Origin: Neomesorhizobium albiziae
GTDB lineage: Bacteria > Pseudomonadota > Alphaproteobacteria > Rhizobiales > Rhizobiaceae
Reading direction: 5' to 3'
Assembly (NCBI RefSeq): GCF_900114255.1
Contig: NZ_FOSL01000023.1
Coordinates: forward strand, 1-64,000
Length of the DNA: 64,000 nucleotides
Shown piece by piece: positions 24,050-32,459 of this stretch. The position numbers and the translations under genes are program-made. The notes under the pieces are model-generated. The model was not told where the DNA came from and did not search any database. It was given only the letters and a program-made list of their open reading frames with translations. Numbering within the stretch: the stretch's first letter is position 1; every line of letters begins with the position of its first letter.

Positions 24050-24859
24050 ATGCAAGAAAATCGGATTGTGGTTTACCTCCTGCCGCTGCTTGTCGCAGCC
24101 CTCGCCTATACAGCCCTTGTCGGCCTGATCTATGTCTCGCAACGCGCCATCCTCTATCCCGGTGCCGGCGCAGGATTCATGCCGGAGGCTCCGGCATGGG
24201 GCGAGGCGGTTTCCATCGCCACGCCCGATGGCGAGAAGCTTCACGGGCTCCACCAGCGGGGGGACGCCGGAAGTCCGACGGTTCTCTTTTTTCTCGGAAA
24301 TGCCGATCGAGCGGCCAATCACGACCTCCTCGCGAGCAGGTTGACCGAAAGAGGCATCGGGCTGCTGGCTCTCTCCTATCGTGGATATCCGGGCTCGACC
24401 GGCTCGCCGAGCGAAGCGGGGCTGCTGACCGACGGCATCGCCGCGTTTGACTGGCTTTCGGCGCGCTCCGGGGGCGGGATCGTTGTGCTGGGCCAGTCGC
24501 TGGGCAGCGGTGTCGCCGTCAATACGGCTTCGGAAAGACCTGCCGCTGGGGTGATCCTCGTGTCGGCCTACGTGTCCGTGCTCGCGCTCGCGAAATCGCA
24601 TTATCCCTACCTGCCCGTCGGTCTCCTCCTCAAGGACAGGTTTCGCTCCGACCTGAAGATCGCCCGGGTGACCCAACCGAAGCTCTTCATCCATGGGCGG
24701 CGCGACGACGTCATCCCGCTTTCCTTTGGCGAAGCGTTGTACGCAATGGCGCCGGAACCAAAGGAAATGCTGATCTACGACGCCTACGGGCACAACGACC
24801 TGTGGGATGAGGGCATGCTCGGCGATGTCGTCGGGTTCGTGCAGGGGCTAGGCCGCTGA
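24050..24859 (+). CDS. Membrane-anchored alpha/beta hydrolase (BEM46/ABHD13-like)
   Basis: A 269-residue protein with one N-terminal membrane helix (residues 8-30), then an alpha/beta-hydrolase domain. The nucleophile elbow is GQSLGSG, the oxyanion region is FFLGNADRAANHD, and the catalytic acid and histidine are probably in HGRRDDVIP and YGHNDLW. The family resembles eukaryotic BEM46/ABHD13 and many bacterial proteins of unknown substrate. It is a single gene with no obvious operon partner. Confidence 0.85.
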   Translation: MQENRIVVYLLPLLVAALAYTALVGLIYVSQRAILYPGAGAGFMPEAPAWGEAVSIATPDGEKLHGLHQRGDAGSPTVLFFLGNADRAANHDLLASRLTERGIGLLALSYRGYPGSTGSPSEAGLLTDGIAAFDWLSARSGGGIVVLGQSLGSGVAVNTASERPAAGVILVSAYVSVLALAKSHYPYLPVGLLLKDRFRSDLKIARVTQPKLFIHGRRDDVIPLSFGEALYAMAPEPKEMLIYDAYGHNDLWDEGMLGDVVGFVQGLGR

Positions 24860-24941
24860 TCCGGCGCTCTGTGCTGACACTACACTGTCAGGACCCCTCG
24901 GGTACCCTGAATGCAAGGCACGGTCGGCGGAGCAGGCTCGA

Positions 24942-25832
24942 ATGACGGAGATGGGCAGCGACCACAGGCACCTCGCCGGTGTTGCATTGGTGACCGGTTC
25001 GACGGTCTTTTTCGCGCTGGCCGGCGTATTCACCAAGTCGACGACTGCCGGTCCGTGGACAATCGCCGGCTGGCGCGGCTTAACCGGAGCGGCGCTGATC
25101 GCCGCCTATGTGTTATGGCGTCGCCGCCAGGGTGCAGGTGAGACGACATTGCGCCTCGGCTGGCGCGGCTGGTTGCTCACCGTCGTTGGGGCCGTGTCGA
25201 GCATCCTGTTCATCGCCTCTTTCAAATATACTTATGTCGCCAACGTCGCGGTGATCTATGCGACCGTTCCATTCATCGCCGCTGCGATCGAATGGGCGTT
25301 GTTCCGCCAACGCCCGCGCTCGCGGACCATGGCGACAGCAGCGATATCGTTCGCAGGGGTGGCGATCATCGTTTCGGGCGGCCTCGGCGCGGTAAACCTG
25401 TTTGGCGACCTGCTTGCCCTGGCGATGACGGCGGGATGTGCACTTTACCTGGTGATGATCCGGGCCTTTCGCGACACCCCTGCGGTTTGGGCGGCGGCCG
25501 TCTCGGCGCTGATTCTATTTGCAGCAAGCTGGTTCGTCGTCGACCCTCTAGCCGTTTCCGCCAATGACGTCGTTGTGATGTGCGCTTTTGGCGTTTCTTT
25601 TGCGGTCGCAGTCATTTTATGGACCGAAGGCGCAAAGCTGCTGCCCGCGGCAGAGGCTGGATTGCTCGGCACCGCCGAAATTCCGCTCGCAGCGCTGTTT
25701 GCGTGGCTCCTGCTGGCGGAATTGCCGCCGGCAACCAGCGTCGTCGGTGGCGCGATAATTCTGGCCGCCGTTCTGGTTCATGCCGGCCGCGACATCGCAA
25801 CCGTTCGAAAGGACGCGACCGCAGTCGGCTGA
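24942..25832 (+). CDS. DMT superfamily (EamA) transporter
   Basis: A 296-residue inner-membrane protein with ten hydrophobic segments arranged as two EamA repeats. Typical pieces are GWRGLTGAALIAAYVLWRRR and the repeat-2 end EIPLAALFAWLLLAELPPA. The family exports or imports small metabolites; the substrate cannot be read from sequence. It lies 82 bases after the hydrolase gene, and shared transcription is possible but unproven. Confidence 0.88.
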   Translation: MTEMGSDHRHLAGVALVTGSTVFFALAGVFTKSTTAGPWTIAGWRGLTGAALIAAYVLWRRRQGAGETTLRLGWRGWLLTVVGAVSSILFIASFKYTYVANVAVIYATVPFIAAAIEWALFRQRPRSRTMATAAISFAGVAIIVSGGLGAVNLFGDLLALAMTAGCALYLVMIRAFRDTPAVWAAAVSALILFAASWFVVDPLAVSANDVVVMCAFGVSFAVAVILWTEGAKLLPAAEAGLLGTAEIPLAALFAWLLLAELPPATSVVGGAIILAAVLVHAGRDIATVRKDATAVG

Positions 25833-25913
25833 TCGGCGATCAAATCCCTTTCTAAACTCGATTGAACATGTGCTTTCGACGTATCTTTGGGGTTAGCGTC
25901 CAGAGGAACTCCA

Positions 25914-26306
25914 ATGAAAGCCGTTACTCACGGAAATCAACCACGAGAAGAGTGGCGATCAGGCGTAACAACCAGGATGCATGTTTCCGCCAGCAACGGC
26001 GCCACACAACTTTGCATATTCGAGCAATGGATAGCACCTCAGGCGGGCGCGCCTACGCATTCACACCCGGTCGAGGAAGTGCTTACCGTCATTGCCGGTA
26101 AGGCGGACATGTGGATTGGCGAAAACAATGCCATCCTGACCGCCGGGCAATCGCTTGTTGTTCCGGCCAACCGGGAGCACGGCTTCCGAAACATCGGCTC
26201 CGACACGCTTCATATTCATGCCGTACTGGCCTCACCCATTTTCGAAGCGACGTTCGACATGGCCGCCGAACCGGTAAGGCGATGGCTTGCAGGGTCAGCC
26301 GGATAG
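25914..26306 (+). CDS. Cupin-domain protein
   Basis: A 130-residue single-domain cupin. Motif 1 metal ligands are in PTHSHPVEEVLTVIAGKADM and motif 2 is around VVPANREHGFRN. Single cupins can be isomerases, dioxygenases or sensors, and nothing nearby fixes the role. The ATG at 25914 follows AGAGGAA; the longer in-frame start at 25887 has no ribosome-binding site. Confidence 0.85.
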   Translation: MKAVTHGNQPREEWRSGVTTRMHVSASNGATQLCIFEQWIAPQAGAPTHSHPVEEVLTVIAGKADMWIGENNAILTAGQSLVVPANREHGFRNIGSDTLHIHAVLASPIFEATFDMAAEPVRRWLAGSAG

Positions 26307-26320
26307 CACGCCCAACGGAC

Positions 26321-26421
26321 CTACAGCGCGTCGCGCCGAATGGGATTCGGCGGCCACGCTGTAGCTTGTTGTTTGTGCATGTCGTTTCTCCCGAAACCGA
26401 GGACACTTTCGGGCGACATGC
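26321..26421. repeat. Pair of palindromic intergenic repeat units
   Basis: Two adjacent imperfect palindromes fill the gap between convergent genes. The first is CTACAGCG...CGCTGTAG with an inner CGCCGAAT/ATTCGGCG stem. The second is GCATGTCG...CGACATGC with an inner CCCGAAA/TTTCGGG stem. Both look like the mosaic repeats dispersed through rhizobial genomes. The CTACAGCG/CGCTGTAG ends recur at 63392-63434. Confidence 0.75.
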
Positions 26422-26422
26422 A

Positions 26423-27544
26423 TTAAGCCGCGGCGATAGCCAGAGCGTGGCCGCGGGCATTTTCGCGCAGCGCTTCGAGATGAATCGATTTCAGCAGGCG
26501 GGCGAGTTCGCTGCCCTCTCCCGCCTCGCCGAGTTCCCTGAGCATCAGCCAGGTAACCTCCTGGGCGCCGGCGACACGTTTGCCGTTGGCAACCTCTCGC
26601 CACACTTTCAGCGCACGCAGGATGACGGCATGGACAGTTATCGAAAGGCCGGCCTTGCGAAATAGCGATGCCAGCGCGACGTCCTGCCCGCCCGCCAGCA
26701 GCGCCCTCACCCGCGCCTCGCCCTGTGTAGTCAGCGCGACCAGTGCCGAGCCGAAAAAGTCGATCTTGCCGTGCGCTACCGCCCTTACGAGAAAGCTGGC
26801 TGTGAGATCGCCCCGGATGCGCAAATGTTCGATCAGCGCCGCGAACTCGCTCGCATGAGTGGTGTCGATGAGCATCAGCGAAGCCCTGACGCAGGCCTCC
26901 CTGGTGATGCGCTCCGCACGAGCGGCCCCCATCATGGCGATCACCAGCGGCGAGGTTTTCAGCGCATCGCCAAGCTTGACCAGAAGCATGTGCCGGCAAT
27001 CGGACGGCAGGCGCGCGTCGCGCAGCAAGGCTTCGCGCAATGGCGCGTTGTCACCGTGACGCTCGGCCATGCGGCGAAAGCTCAGCGACGCGATATCGGC
27101 GGAAGGATTGTCCAGCAGTGCCCGGCAGGCCTCTGCTTCGCCAACCTCCGCGATTGCCGCCGAGAGCGCCATCGAGACGGCCGGCCGCGCCGCAATGAGG
27201 CGTTGCGTGGCGCTGGCGCCGGAAGCCACGCGGTCGATCAGGTCGGAATCGGTGAGCAAAGGCGAGCGCGCGAGGATGAGGGCAGCAACTTCCGGCTGGT
27301 CTGCAGCAAGCGCGCTGACGATCTGCATGGGCGCGTAACGGCTCATTGACAATGCATCAGCCAGCGCCAAGCGTACTTTCGCCGAGGGATCGTCAAGCAA
27401 CAGGGTCAGCGCCGCTTCCGCGGCGCAACGGTCCTCAAACGGCAATTCGGCATTGATATAGGCACGCGCCAGGGCGCCAGCCGCCGCCGCGCGTTCCGAA
27501 ACGCGCGCAGTCTGCATCCATTTCAGGAAATGCCCCACGACCAT
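26423..27544 (-). CDS. DUF2336 protein
   Basis: A 373-residue all-helical protein, rich in alanine and leucine, matching DUF2336, a family common in Alphaproteobacteria. It has HEAT-like repeat texture (for example [15 protein letters not shown] and [17 protein letters not shown]). The function is unknown. The ATG at 27544 is preferred over an in-frame TTG at 27565, because AAGGGG stands upstream at good spacing. It is divergent from the MaoC gene. Confidence 0.8.
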   Translation of the reverse strand: MVVGHFLKWMQTARVSERAAAAGALARAYINAELPFEDRCAAEAALTLLLDDPSAKVRLALADALSMSRYAPMQIVSALAADQPEVAALILARSPLLTDSDLIDRVASGASATQRLIAARPAVSMALSAAIAEVGEAEACRALLDNPSADIASLSFRRMAERHGDNAPLREALLRDARLPSDCRHMLLVKLGDALKTSPLVIAMMGAARAERITREACVRASLMLIDTTHASEFAALIEHLRIRGDLTASFLVRAVAHGKIDFFGSALVALTTQGEARVRALLAGGQDVALASLFRKAGLSITVHAVILRALKVWREVANGKRVAGAQEVTWLMLRELGEAGEGSELARLLKSIHLEALRENARGHALAIAAA

Positions 27545-27593
27545 CCGGTCCAAACCCCTTGCCAACCCGTCTCGGAGCTTAGGTGGAATTGGT

Positions 27594-27620
27594 TTACGAA
27601 CGGTTCACCATGTTCGTTAA
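27594..27620. promoter_or_regulatory. Near-perfect inverted repeat in a divergent promoter
   Basis: TTACGAAC and GTTCGTTAA face each other across ten bases in the region between the DUF2336 and MaoC genes. It could be a regulator-binding site. No candidate regulator is adjacent, so this is a positional inference. Confidence 0.3.
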
Positions 27621-27694
27621 TCCGAGCCTTGCAAAAAGCGGTTTCCACGCGGCGGAACGATGTTCTATCAACAGGCTACAACGGAGGAAGATGC

Positions 27695-28147
27695 ATGGCC
27701 GGACTATTTCTCGAGGAGTTCGAAGTCGGCCGGGTGATACGGCATTCGATCACGCGCACCGTCACCGAAAGCGACAATGTGCTGTTTTCGGTGATGACCA
27801 TGAACCCGCAGCCGCTGCATATCGATTTCTACTTCGCCTCGAAGACGGAATGGGGAAAGCCGCTGGTAAATTCGCTGTTTACGCTCGGCCTGATGATCGG
27901 CATTTCCGTGCACGACACGACACTCGGCACGATCGTCGCCAATCTTGGCATGACCGACACGACATTCCCGCATCCGGTCTTCCACGGCGACACCCTCCGC
28001 GTCGAGACCGAGGTGAAGTCCGTAAGGGAATCGAAATCCAAGGCCGACCGCGGCATCGTCGAATTCGAACACCGCGCCTATAACCAGAATGGCGCTCTGG
28101 TCGCCAAATGCACCCGCCAGGCGATGATGCGAAAGAAAGATGCCTGA
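27695..28147 (+). CDS. MaoC-family (R)-hydratase
   Basis: A 150-residue hot-dog-fold protein of the MaoC dehydratase family. The hydratase motif region is [20 protein letters not shown], which places the catalytic Asp and His as in enoyl-CoA hydratases 2. It probably hydrates an enoyl-CoA. The start at 27695 follows GGAGGA. The next gene, a CoA-ester lyase, starts two bases after its stop codon, which suggests sequential steps such as hydration of a mesaconyl-type CoA ester followed by retro-Claisen cleavage. The true substrate is not known. Confidence 0.85.
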   Translation: MAGLFLEEFEVGRVIRHSITRTVTESDNVLFSVMTMNPQPLHIDFYFASKTEWGKPLVNSLFTLGLMIGISVHDTTLGTIVANLGMTDTTFPHPVFHGDTLRVETEVKSVRESKSKADRGIVEFEHRAYNQNGALVAKCTRQAMMRKKDA

Positions 28148-28149
28148 CG

Positions 28150-29025
28150 ATGCGCTCGCTGCTGTTTGTGCCCGGTGATTCAGAAAAGAAGCTCGAAAAA
28201 GGTTTCCAGTCTGGCGCCGACGTGGTGATCGTCGATCTGGAGGACTCAGTAGCTCCAGCCAACAAGGCCGCGGCACGGACAGTTACCGCCGATTTCATCA
28301 GAGCAAGGCGCAAGGACACTGCTGCAAGCATCTATATCCGCGTCAACGACCTTTCGACCGGGTTGACCGACGACGACCTTGCATCGGTAATCGCCGTGGC
28401 GCCAGACGGCATCATGCTGCCGAAAGCCAACGGCAGCGCGGATGCTACGCACCTGTCAGCCAAACTACGCGTCCACGAGGCCGAGCACGGGCTTGCCGAC
28501 GGCGCCACCAAAATCATCGCCATCATGACGGAGACCGCCGCCGGTGTGCTTGCAGCACCGACATGGCGCGACACCAATCCACGGCTAGCCGGGCTGACCT
28601 GGGGCGCCGAGGATCTTTCAGCAGCGATTGGCGCGCGCGCCACCCGCGACGAACGTGGCCGCTACACCGACGTATTTCGTTTCGCCCGCACGATGACCAT
28701 CCTCGCCGCGTCTGCTTCGGACGTCGCGGCGATCGACACTGTGTTTGTCAATTTCCGCGACACAAACGGCCTGCGCGCCGAATGTATGGAAGCGGAGCGC
28801 GATGGCTTTACAGGCAAGATGGCGATCCATCCCGCGCAGGTGGAGATCATCAACGAAGCCTTCACGCCTTCCGCCGAGTCGGTTTCCCATGCGCGGGAAG
28901 TGGCTGATGCCTTCGCTGCCGCCGGAAATCCCGGCGTCGTCGGCATTGGCGGCAAGATGTACGATCGGCCGCATCTGCGGCTGGCGGAGCGGCTGCTGGC
29001 CCGCGCAAAAGCCGCTGGCGTTTAA
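28150..29025 (+). CDS. HpcH/HpaI aldolase (CitE-like CoA-ester lyase)
   Basis: A 291-residue TIM-barrel lyase. It begins MRSLLFVPGDSEKKLEKGF and carries DVVIVDLEDSVAP, the arginine of YIRVNDLST, a catalytic glutamate region in IIAIMTETAAGVL, and GLTWGAEDLSAAIG. The family cleaves malyl-, methylmalyl- or citramalyl-CoA. It is shorter than the Mcl1 enzyme of the ethylmalonyl-CoA pathway, so it may be a paralogue with another CoA ester. It follows the MaoC gene by two bases and its 3' end overlaps the convergent flavin reductase gene by four bases. Confidence 0.85.
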   Translation: MRSLLFVPGDSEKKLEKGFQSGADVVIVDLEDSVAPANKAAARTVTADFIRARRKDTAASIYIRVNDLSTGLTDDDLASVIAVAPDGIMLPKANGSADATHLSAKLRVHEAEHGLADGATKIIAIMTETAAGVLAAPTWRDTNPRLAGLTWGAEDLSAAIGARATRDERGRYTDVFRFARTMTILAASASDVAAIDTVFVNFRDTNGLRAECMEAERDGFTGKMAIHPAQVEIINEAFTPSAESVSHAREVADAFAAAGNPGVVGIGGKMYDRPHLRLAERLLARAKAAGV

Positions 29026-29633
29026 TCCTCGCCCCAGCGTGGACGGCGCATGGCGAACGTCGAGTCGATAGTCGAATAATCCATGTAACCCAGCCGCGCC
29101 ACGTTGCCGGCCTTGACCGCATCGAACAGCCCATCGGGTGTCAGAAACGCCTCGTCGATATGGATGCCGACCACTTCGCCGACGACAACGAAGACGCCGG
29201 CATGACCGCCATCCAGGCCCTTGGGCTCCAGAATCTCGGTTACCTTGCATTCGAGCGCGGCCGGCGCCTCCGCCACACGCGGCGGCTTGACCAGCCTGGA
29301 CGGCGCTGGCGTCAGCCCGGCATAACCGAATTCGCTGACGCCGCGCGGCGCGTTGACGGCTGTCCGGCTCATCCTGGAAGCTAGATCGCGCCCGACCAGA
29401 TTGGCAACGAATTCAGATGTTTCACGCACGAAGCTCACGCTGTCCTTCTCGCCTTCCGAGGAAAACAGCACCAGATGCGGATGGCTGGAGATGGCATTGA
29501 AGAACGAATAGGGCGCAAGGTTCACTGCCCCATCCTTGCCGACGGTCGATATCCAGCCGATCGGGCGCGGCGAGACGATCGCCTTGAATGGATCGTGCGG
29601 CAGACCGTGGCCTTTTGACGGTTCGTAGAACAC
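29022..29633 (-). CDS. Flavin reductase/FMN-binding split-barrel protein
   Basis: A 203-residue protein of the flavin reductase-like family. The FMN-binding region is ISPRPIGWIST-like (IVSPRPIGWISTVGKDGAVN), followed by APYSFFNAISSHPHLVLFSS. Such proteins reduce FMN or FAD with NAD(P)H or act as flavoenzymes of unknown substrate. Translation starts at GTG 29633 after a GAGG site. The nitroreductase gene is nine bases upstream in the same direction, forming a likely two-gene operon. Confidence 0.85.
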   Translation of the reverse strand: MFYEPSKGHGLPHDPFKAIVSPRPIGWISTVGKDGAVNLAPYSFFNAISSHPHLVLFSSEGEKDSVSFVRETSEFVANLVGRDLASRMSRTAVNAPRGVSEFGYAGLTPAPSRLVKPPRVAEAPAALECKVTEILEPKGLDGGHAGVFVVVGEVVGIHIDEAFLTPDGLFDAVKAGNVARLGYMDYSTIDSTFAMRRPRWGED

Positions 29634-29642
29634 TTCGCCGCC

Positions 29643-30227
29643 TCAGCCTTGCCAGGGTCCGGAATAGTCGGCGTAAAGCCTTGCGATATCGGGTCTTGGC
29701 CTTTCCGGCTTCTGACCGTCGAAAGTGCCTATGTGGATGAAGCCGATGACCCGCTCCTGTGGTGAAAGGCCGAGAAGCGCCCGCCCCTCTTCAGTGTCGG
29801 AATACCAATTGGTGATCCAGTTGGTGGAATAGCCCATCGCGTTGGCGGCGATCACCAGGTTCATTGCAGCTGCTCCTCCCGAAAGGAACATTTCCCATTG
29901 CGGAATCTTCGGATTTTCGCGCGGTACGGAAACCACGCCGATGACCAGCGGGGCTCGCGAAAACCGTGATCTTTCCTGCTGGATCCGGCCTTCCGGCAGC
30001 GGACCTTCGCGCTTTTCCGCGAGTTTTGCGAGCTTTTCGCCAATTTTTTCGCGCGCTTCTCCACGATAGAGAATGAAACGCCATGGCTCCAGCCGGCCAT
30101 GGTCAGGCACCCGCGACGCAATGCGGATCAGCGTTTCGATTTCCGCGTCGGAAGGTGCCGGTTCCTTCAGCTCCGGAATGGGCGCGGAGCTTCTCGAAAG
30201 CAGAAAGTCGACGATCGGCGAGGTCAC
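29643..30227 (-). CDS. Nitroreductase family protein (YdjA-like)
   Basis: A 194-residue FMN-dependent nitroreductase-family protein of the small YdjA-like group. Features are DFLLSRSSAPIP, RVPDHGRLEPWRFILYRGEA and AAMNLVIAANAMGYSTNWIT. The physiological substrate is unknown. The GTG at 30227 follows AGGAG by nine bases and is preferred; an in-frame TTG at 30233 is the alternative. It is encoded with the flavin reductase downstream. Confidence 0.87.
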   Translation of the reverse strand: MTSPIVDFLLSRSSAPIPELKEPAPSDAEIETLIRIASRVPDHGRLEPWRFILYRGEAREKIGEKLAKLAEKREGPLPEGRIQQERSRFSRAPLVIGVVSVPRENPKIPQWEMFLSGGAAAMNLVIAANAMGYSTNWITNWYSDTEEGRALLGLSPQERVIGFIHIGTFDGQKPERPRPDIARLYADYSGPWQG

Positions 30228-30344
30228 GGGCAAAATCTCCTGGCTGCTGGCTGAAGCTTACCCAGGAAGTTTGGCAGGGCTGCTTGGCTAGGCGGGATCG
30301 AACAGGCCTTGAAATTGCCACCGCCTTGGGCTTCATGGCAAGCC

Positions 30345-31319
30345 ATGATCGCCGATCTCTTCCGACTCTTTACACGGCACTTTCTGATGGTTGCGCTGGC
30401 CGCCTGGCCAGCGGCGGCTATCGCGCAGGACATCCCAGTTCAGGCCGAAGAGTTGCAGCTGCCGCCGATAAACGGCTTCGCGCCGGCCAAGGACGACAAG
30501 CCGCTGGCGCTGGGCGAAGGCCGGATCACGCTTTCGGCGCAGTTGACGGACAAGGCGCCCGACATTACTCGCGGCCTGGTCTGGCGGGTGTTCAAGCCGG
30601 AAGCCGGCGACGACGGCAAGCTGCCGCTTGTCGCCTCCGCGCAAGGCGGCACCAGCGTCTTCACGCTTGATCCCGGCAGTTATCTCGTCCACGCCTCCTT
30701 CGGACGCGCCGGCGCCACCAAGCGCATCACGGTGACCAAGACCGCGCGGCGGGAAAACCTGGTGCTCGATGCCGGCGGGTTGAAGCTTGACGCGGTGCTG
30801 GCTGGCGGCAGGAAAATCCCGCCCGAAAAACTGCGTTTTTCGATTTACGAAGCGGAAGCAAAGGATGGCGCCGACGAAAAGGCGCTGATCATTCCAGACG
30901 TGAAACCTGGCGCGGTGGTTCGGCTCAACGCCGGCACCTATCACGTTGTTTCGACATATGGTTCGGTCAACGCCGTCATCCGCTCCGACATCCGCGTCGA
31001 GGCCGGCAAACTCACCGAAGCGACAGTGGAACACCGCGCCGCCGAGCTCACCATGAAGCTGGTGCGTGACCATGGCGGCGAGGCGATCGCCGACACCTCA
31101 TGGTCGATCCTCACCAATTCCGGCGACCCGATCCGCGAAAGCGTCGGAGCCTTCGCCTCTATGGTGCTCGCTGAAGGCGACTATACGATCGTGGCGAAAA
31201 ACCGCGACCGCATCTACCAGCGCGATTTCACCGTCGAGGGCGGCCAAAACACAGAGGTCGAGGTGCTGGCGACAGAGGCCACGGCGACCGGAACCGACAT
31301 CATCGACGGCGCCGACTAG
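30345..31319 (+). CDS. Secreted protein with three beta-type repeats
   Basis: A 324-residue protein with a signal peptide ending at AAAIAQ. The mature chain has three repeats of roughly 80 residues, each ending in a pattern of L-x-x-G-x-Y-x-V, then a basic pair and a second strand such as VEAGKLTEATVEH and VEGGQNTEVEVLA. The fold is probably a carboxypeptidase-regulatory or Ig-like sandwich. The function is unknown; periplasmic or surface-linked is likely. The start at 30345 gives a normal signal peptide, while the longer TTG frame from 30309 does not. Confidence 0.7.
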   Translation: MIADLFRLFTRHFLMVALAAWPAAAIAQDIPVQAEELQLPPINGFAPAKDDKPLALGEGRITLSAQLTDKAPDITRGLVWRVFKPEAGDDGKLPLVASAQGGTSVFTLDPGSYLVHASFGRAGATKRITVTKTARRENLVLDAGGLKLDAVLAGGRKIPPEKLRFSIYEAEAKDGADEKALIIPDVKPGAVVRLNAGTYHVVSTYGSVNAVIRSDIRVEAGKLTEATVEHRAAELTMKLVRDHGGEAIADTSWSILTNSGDPIRESVGAFASMVLAEGDYTIVAKNRDRIYQRDFTVEGGQNTEVEVLATEATATGTDIIDGAD

Positions 31320-31420
31320 AGCGGTTCCGGTTCCTTCAGAACCGATAACTCCCTCTAAGTATTTGTTTTGCCGCGTTTATGCGGACGCCAAATGATTCCA
31401 TTGGCTGCAAAATGCTCTAG
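31317..31420. repeat. Palindromic intergenic repeat ending TAGAGC...GCTCTA
   Basis: The element starts TAGAGCG at the stop codon of the secreted protein and ends TGCTCTAG before the acyltransferase gene. It includes an inner GGTTC/GAACC stem. The layout (TAGAGCGGTTCCGGTT, a TTGTTTTGCCGCGTTT segment, AAAATGCTCTAG) matches a repeat I know as widespread between rhizobial genes. The gap between convergent genes is filled by it. Confidence 0.7.
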
Positions 31421-32391
31421 GAAACCAGGCTCGGGCGATCGCGCCGCAAGCGCTTGCGCATGGCGCGATGTCGCGCCGGCTGTTCCGGCGCCAGCACGAA
31501 CACCCGTTCGTAGAGAAAGCGGATCAGATCCTTGCGGTCGCGCAGCGGCTCCATCTCCCGCCATGGGATAGCAGGGCCGATACGCACATTGATCGCCTTG
31601 CCCGAGAGCCGCGCGAACTCACGGATCAGCAGCGAGATGCGCAAGGTCAGCGAAACATTGCCGACAAGCCTGGAAATCTTGCCGTCCTGCCCGGTACGGT
31701 TCATCTGGCTCGAGACCAGGTGGAAAAGTCGGCCATTCTGGCCGGAAAAATGCAGTGGAATGACCGCAGCCCTCGCTTCCTGGACCAGCCTGGCCGGAAA
31801 CATCTTCCATGGGAGATCCTGCGCCTTGCCAAAACCTTTCGGCGCTGTGGCGACGCCGCCCGCCGGGAAGATCACGATGGTAACGCCCTCTTTCAGCAGC
31901 TTCACCGCCTCGTGGCGAACCGCCAGATTGTTCTTCAGCGCTTCCTTGGTTTCCTCGAAATCGACCGGCAGCGCATAAGGCTTAACCTCGGAGATCTTCA
32001 GCAGATCGGCATTGATCATCACCCTGAACGGGCGGCCGAGTTGTTCGGCGAGTGACAGCACGGCAATGCCGTCGCCGATGCCAAACGGATGGTTGGCGAC
32101 CATGACCAGAGGGCCATCAGGCAAATCCCGCGGCGGCCACTGATCCTGGCAATGTACCGAAACGTCGATCAAGTCGAGCATACGGCCGAAGATGCGCTCG
32201 CCACTCGGCACGATCTCGCGCCTCCATATGTCGTAGAGGCGCGCATAGCGGTCGCGGCCGGAAAGCCCCTCGACGGAACGGATGAACCACCGCTTCAGCC
32301 GCGTGTGGTTGGCGTTTGCGTATGAAAGTTCGGGAAACGGTATTTCCTTACGCATATCGATCAGCATCCGGGCTTGGTGAGCCGGTTTCAT
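31417..32391 (-). CDS. Lysophospholipid acyltransferase (PlsC-like) family protein
   Basis: A 324-residue membrane-associated acyltransferase. The acceptor motif is NHPFGIGDG, an HxxxxD variant with His and Asp spaced as in PlsC, and the second motif is FPAGGVATAPKGFG. It probably acylates a lysolipid or an ornithine-lipid precursor; the exact acceptor is not deducible. It differs from classical PlsC in length and lacks strong N-terminal helices. Starts at 32367 or 32355 are possible alternatives, since no candidate has a strong ribosome-binding site. Confidence 0.75.
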   Translation of the reverse strand: MKPAHQARMLIDMRKEIPFPELSYANANHTRLKRWFIRSVEGLSGRDRYARLYDIWRREIVPSGERIFGRMLDLIDVSVHCQDQWPPRDLPDGPLVMVANHPFGIGDGIAVLSLAEQLGRPFRVMINADLLKISEVKPYALPVDFEETKEALKNNLAVRHEAVKLLKEGVTIVIFPAGGVATAPKGFGKAQDLPWKMFPARLVQEARAAVIPLHFSGQNGRLFHLVSSQMNRTGQDGKISRLVGNVSLTLRISLLIREFARLSGKAINVRIGPAIPWREMEPLRDRKDLIRFLYERVFVLAPEQPARHRAMRKRLRRDRPSLVS

Positions 32392-32415
32392 GACAATGAT
32401 ATGAATGGGAGATCT

Positions 32416-32453
32416 GAGAAAGGGCGGGAACCCTTCGTTTCCCGCCCTTTCTC
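32416..32453 (-). terminator. Strong hairpin terminator after thrS
   Basis: GAGAAAGGGCGGGAA pairs with TTCCCGCCCTTTCTC across a short loop. It lies seven bases past the thrS stop codon and ahead of the acyltransferase gene in the same direction. The stem is long and nearly perfect, but no long T-run follows. Confidence 0.7.
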
Positions 32454-32459
32454 ATTTGT

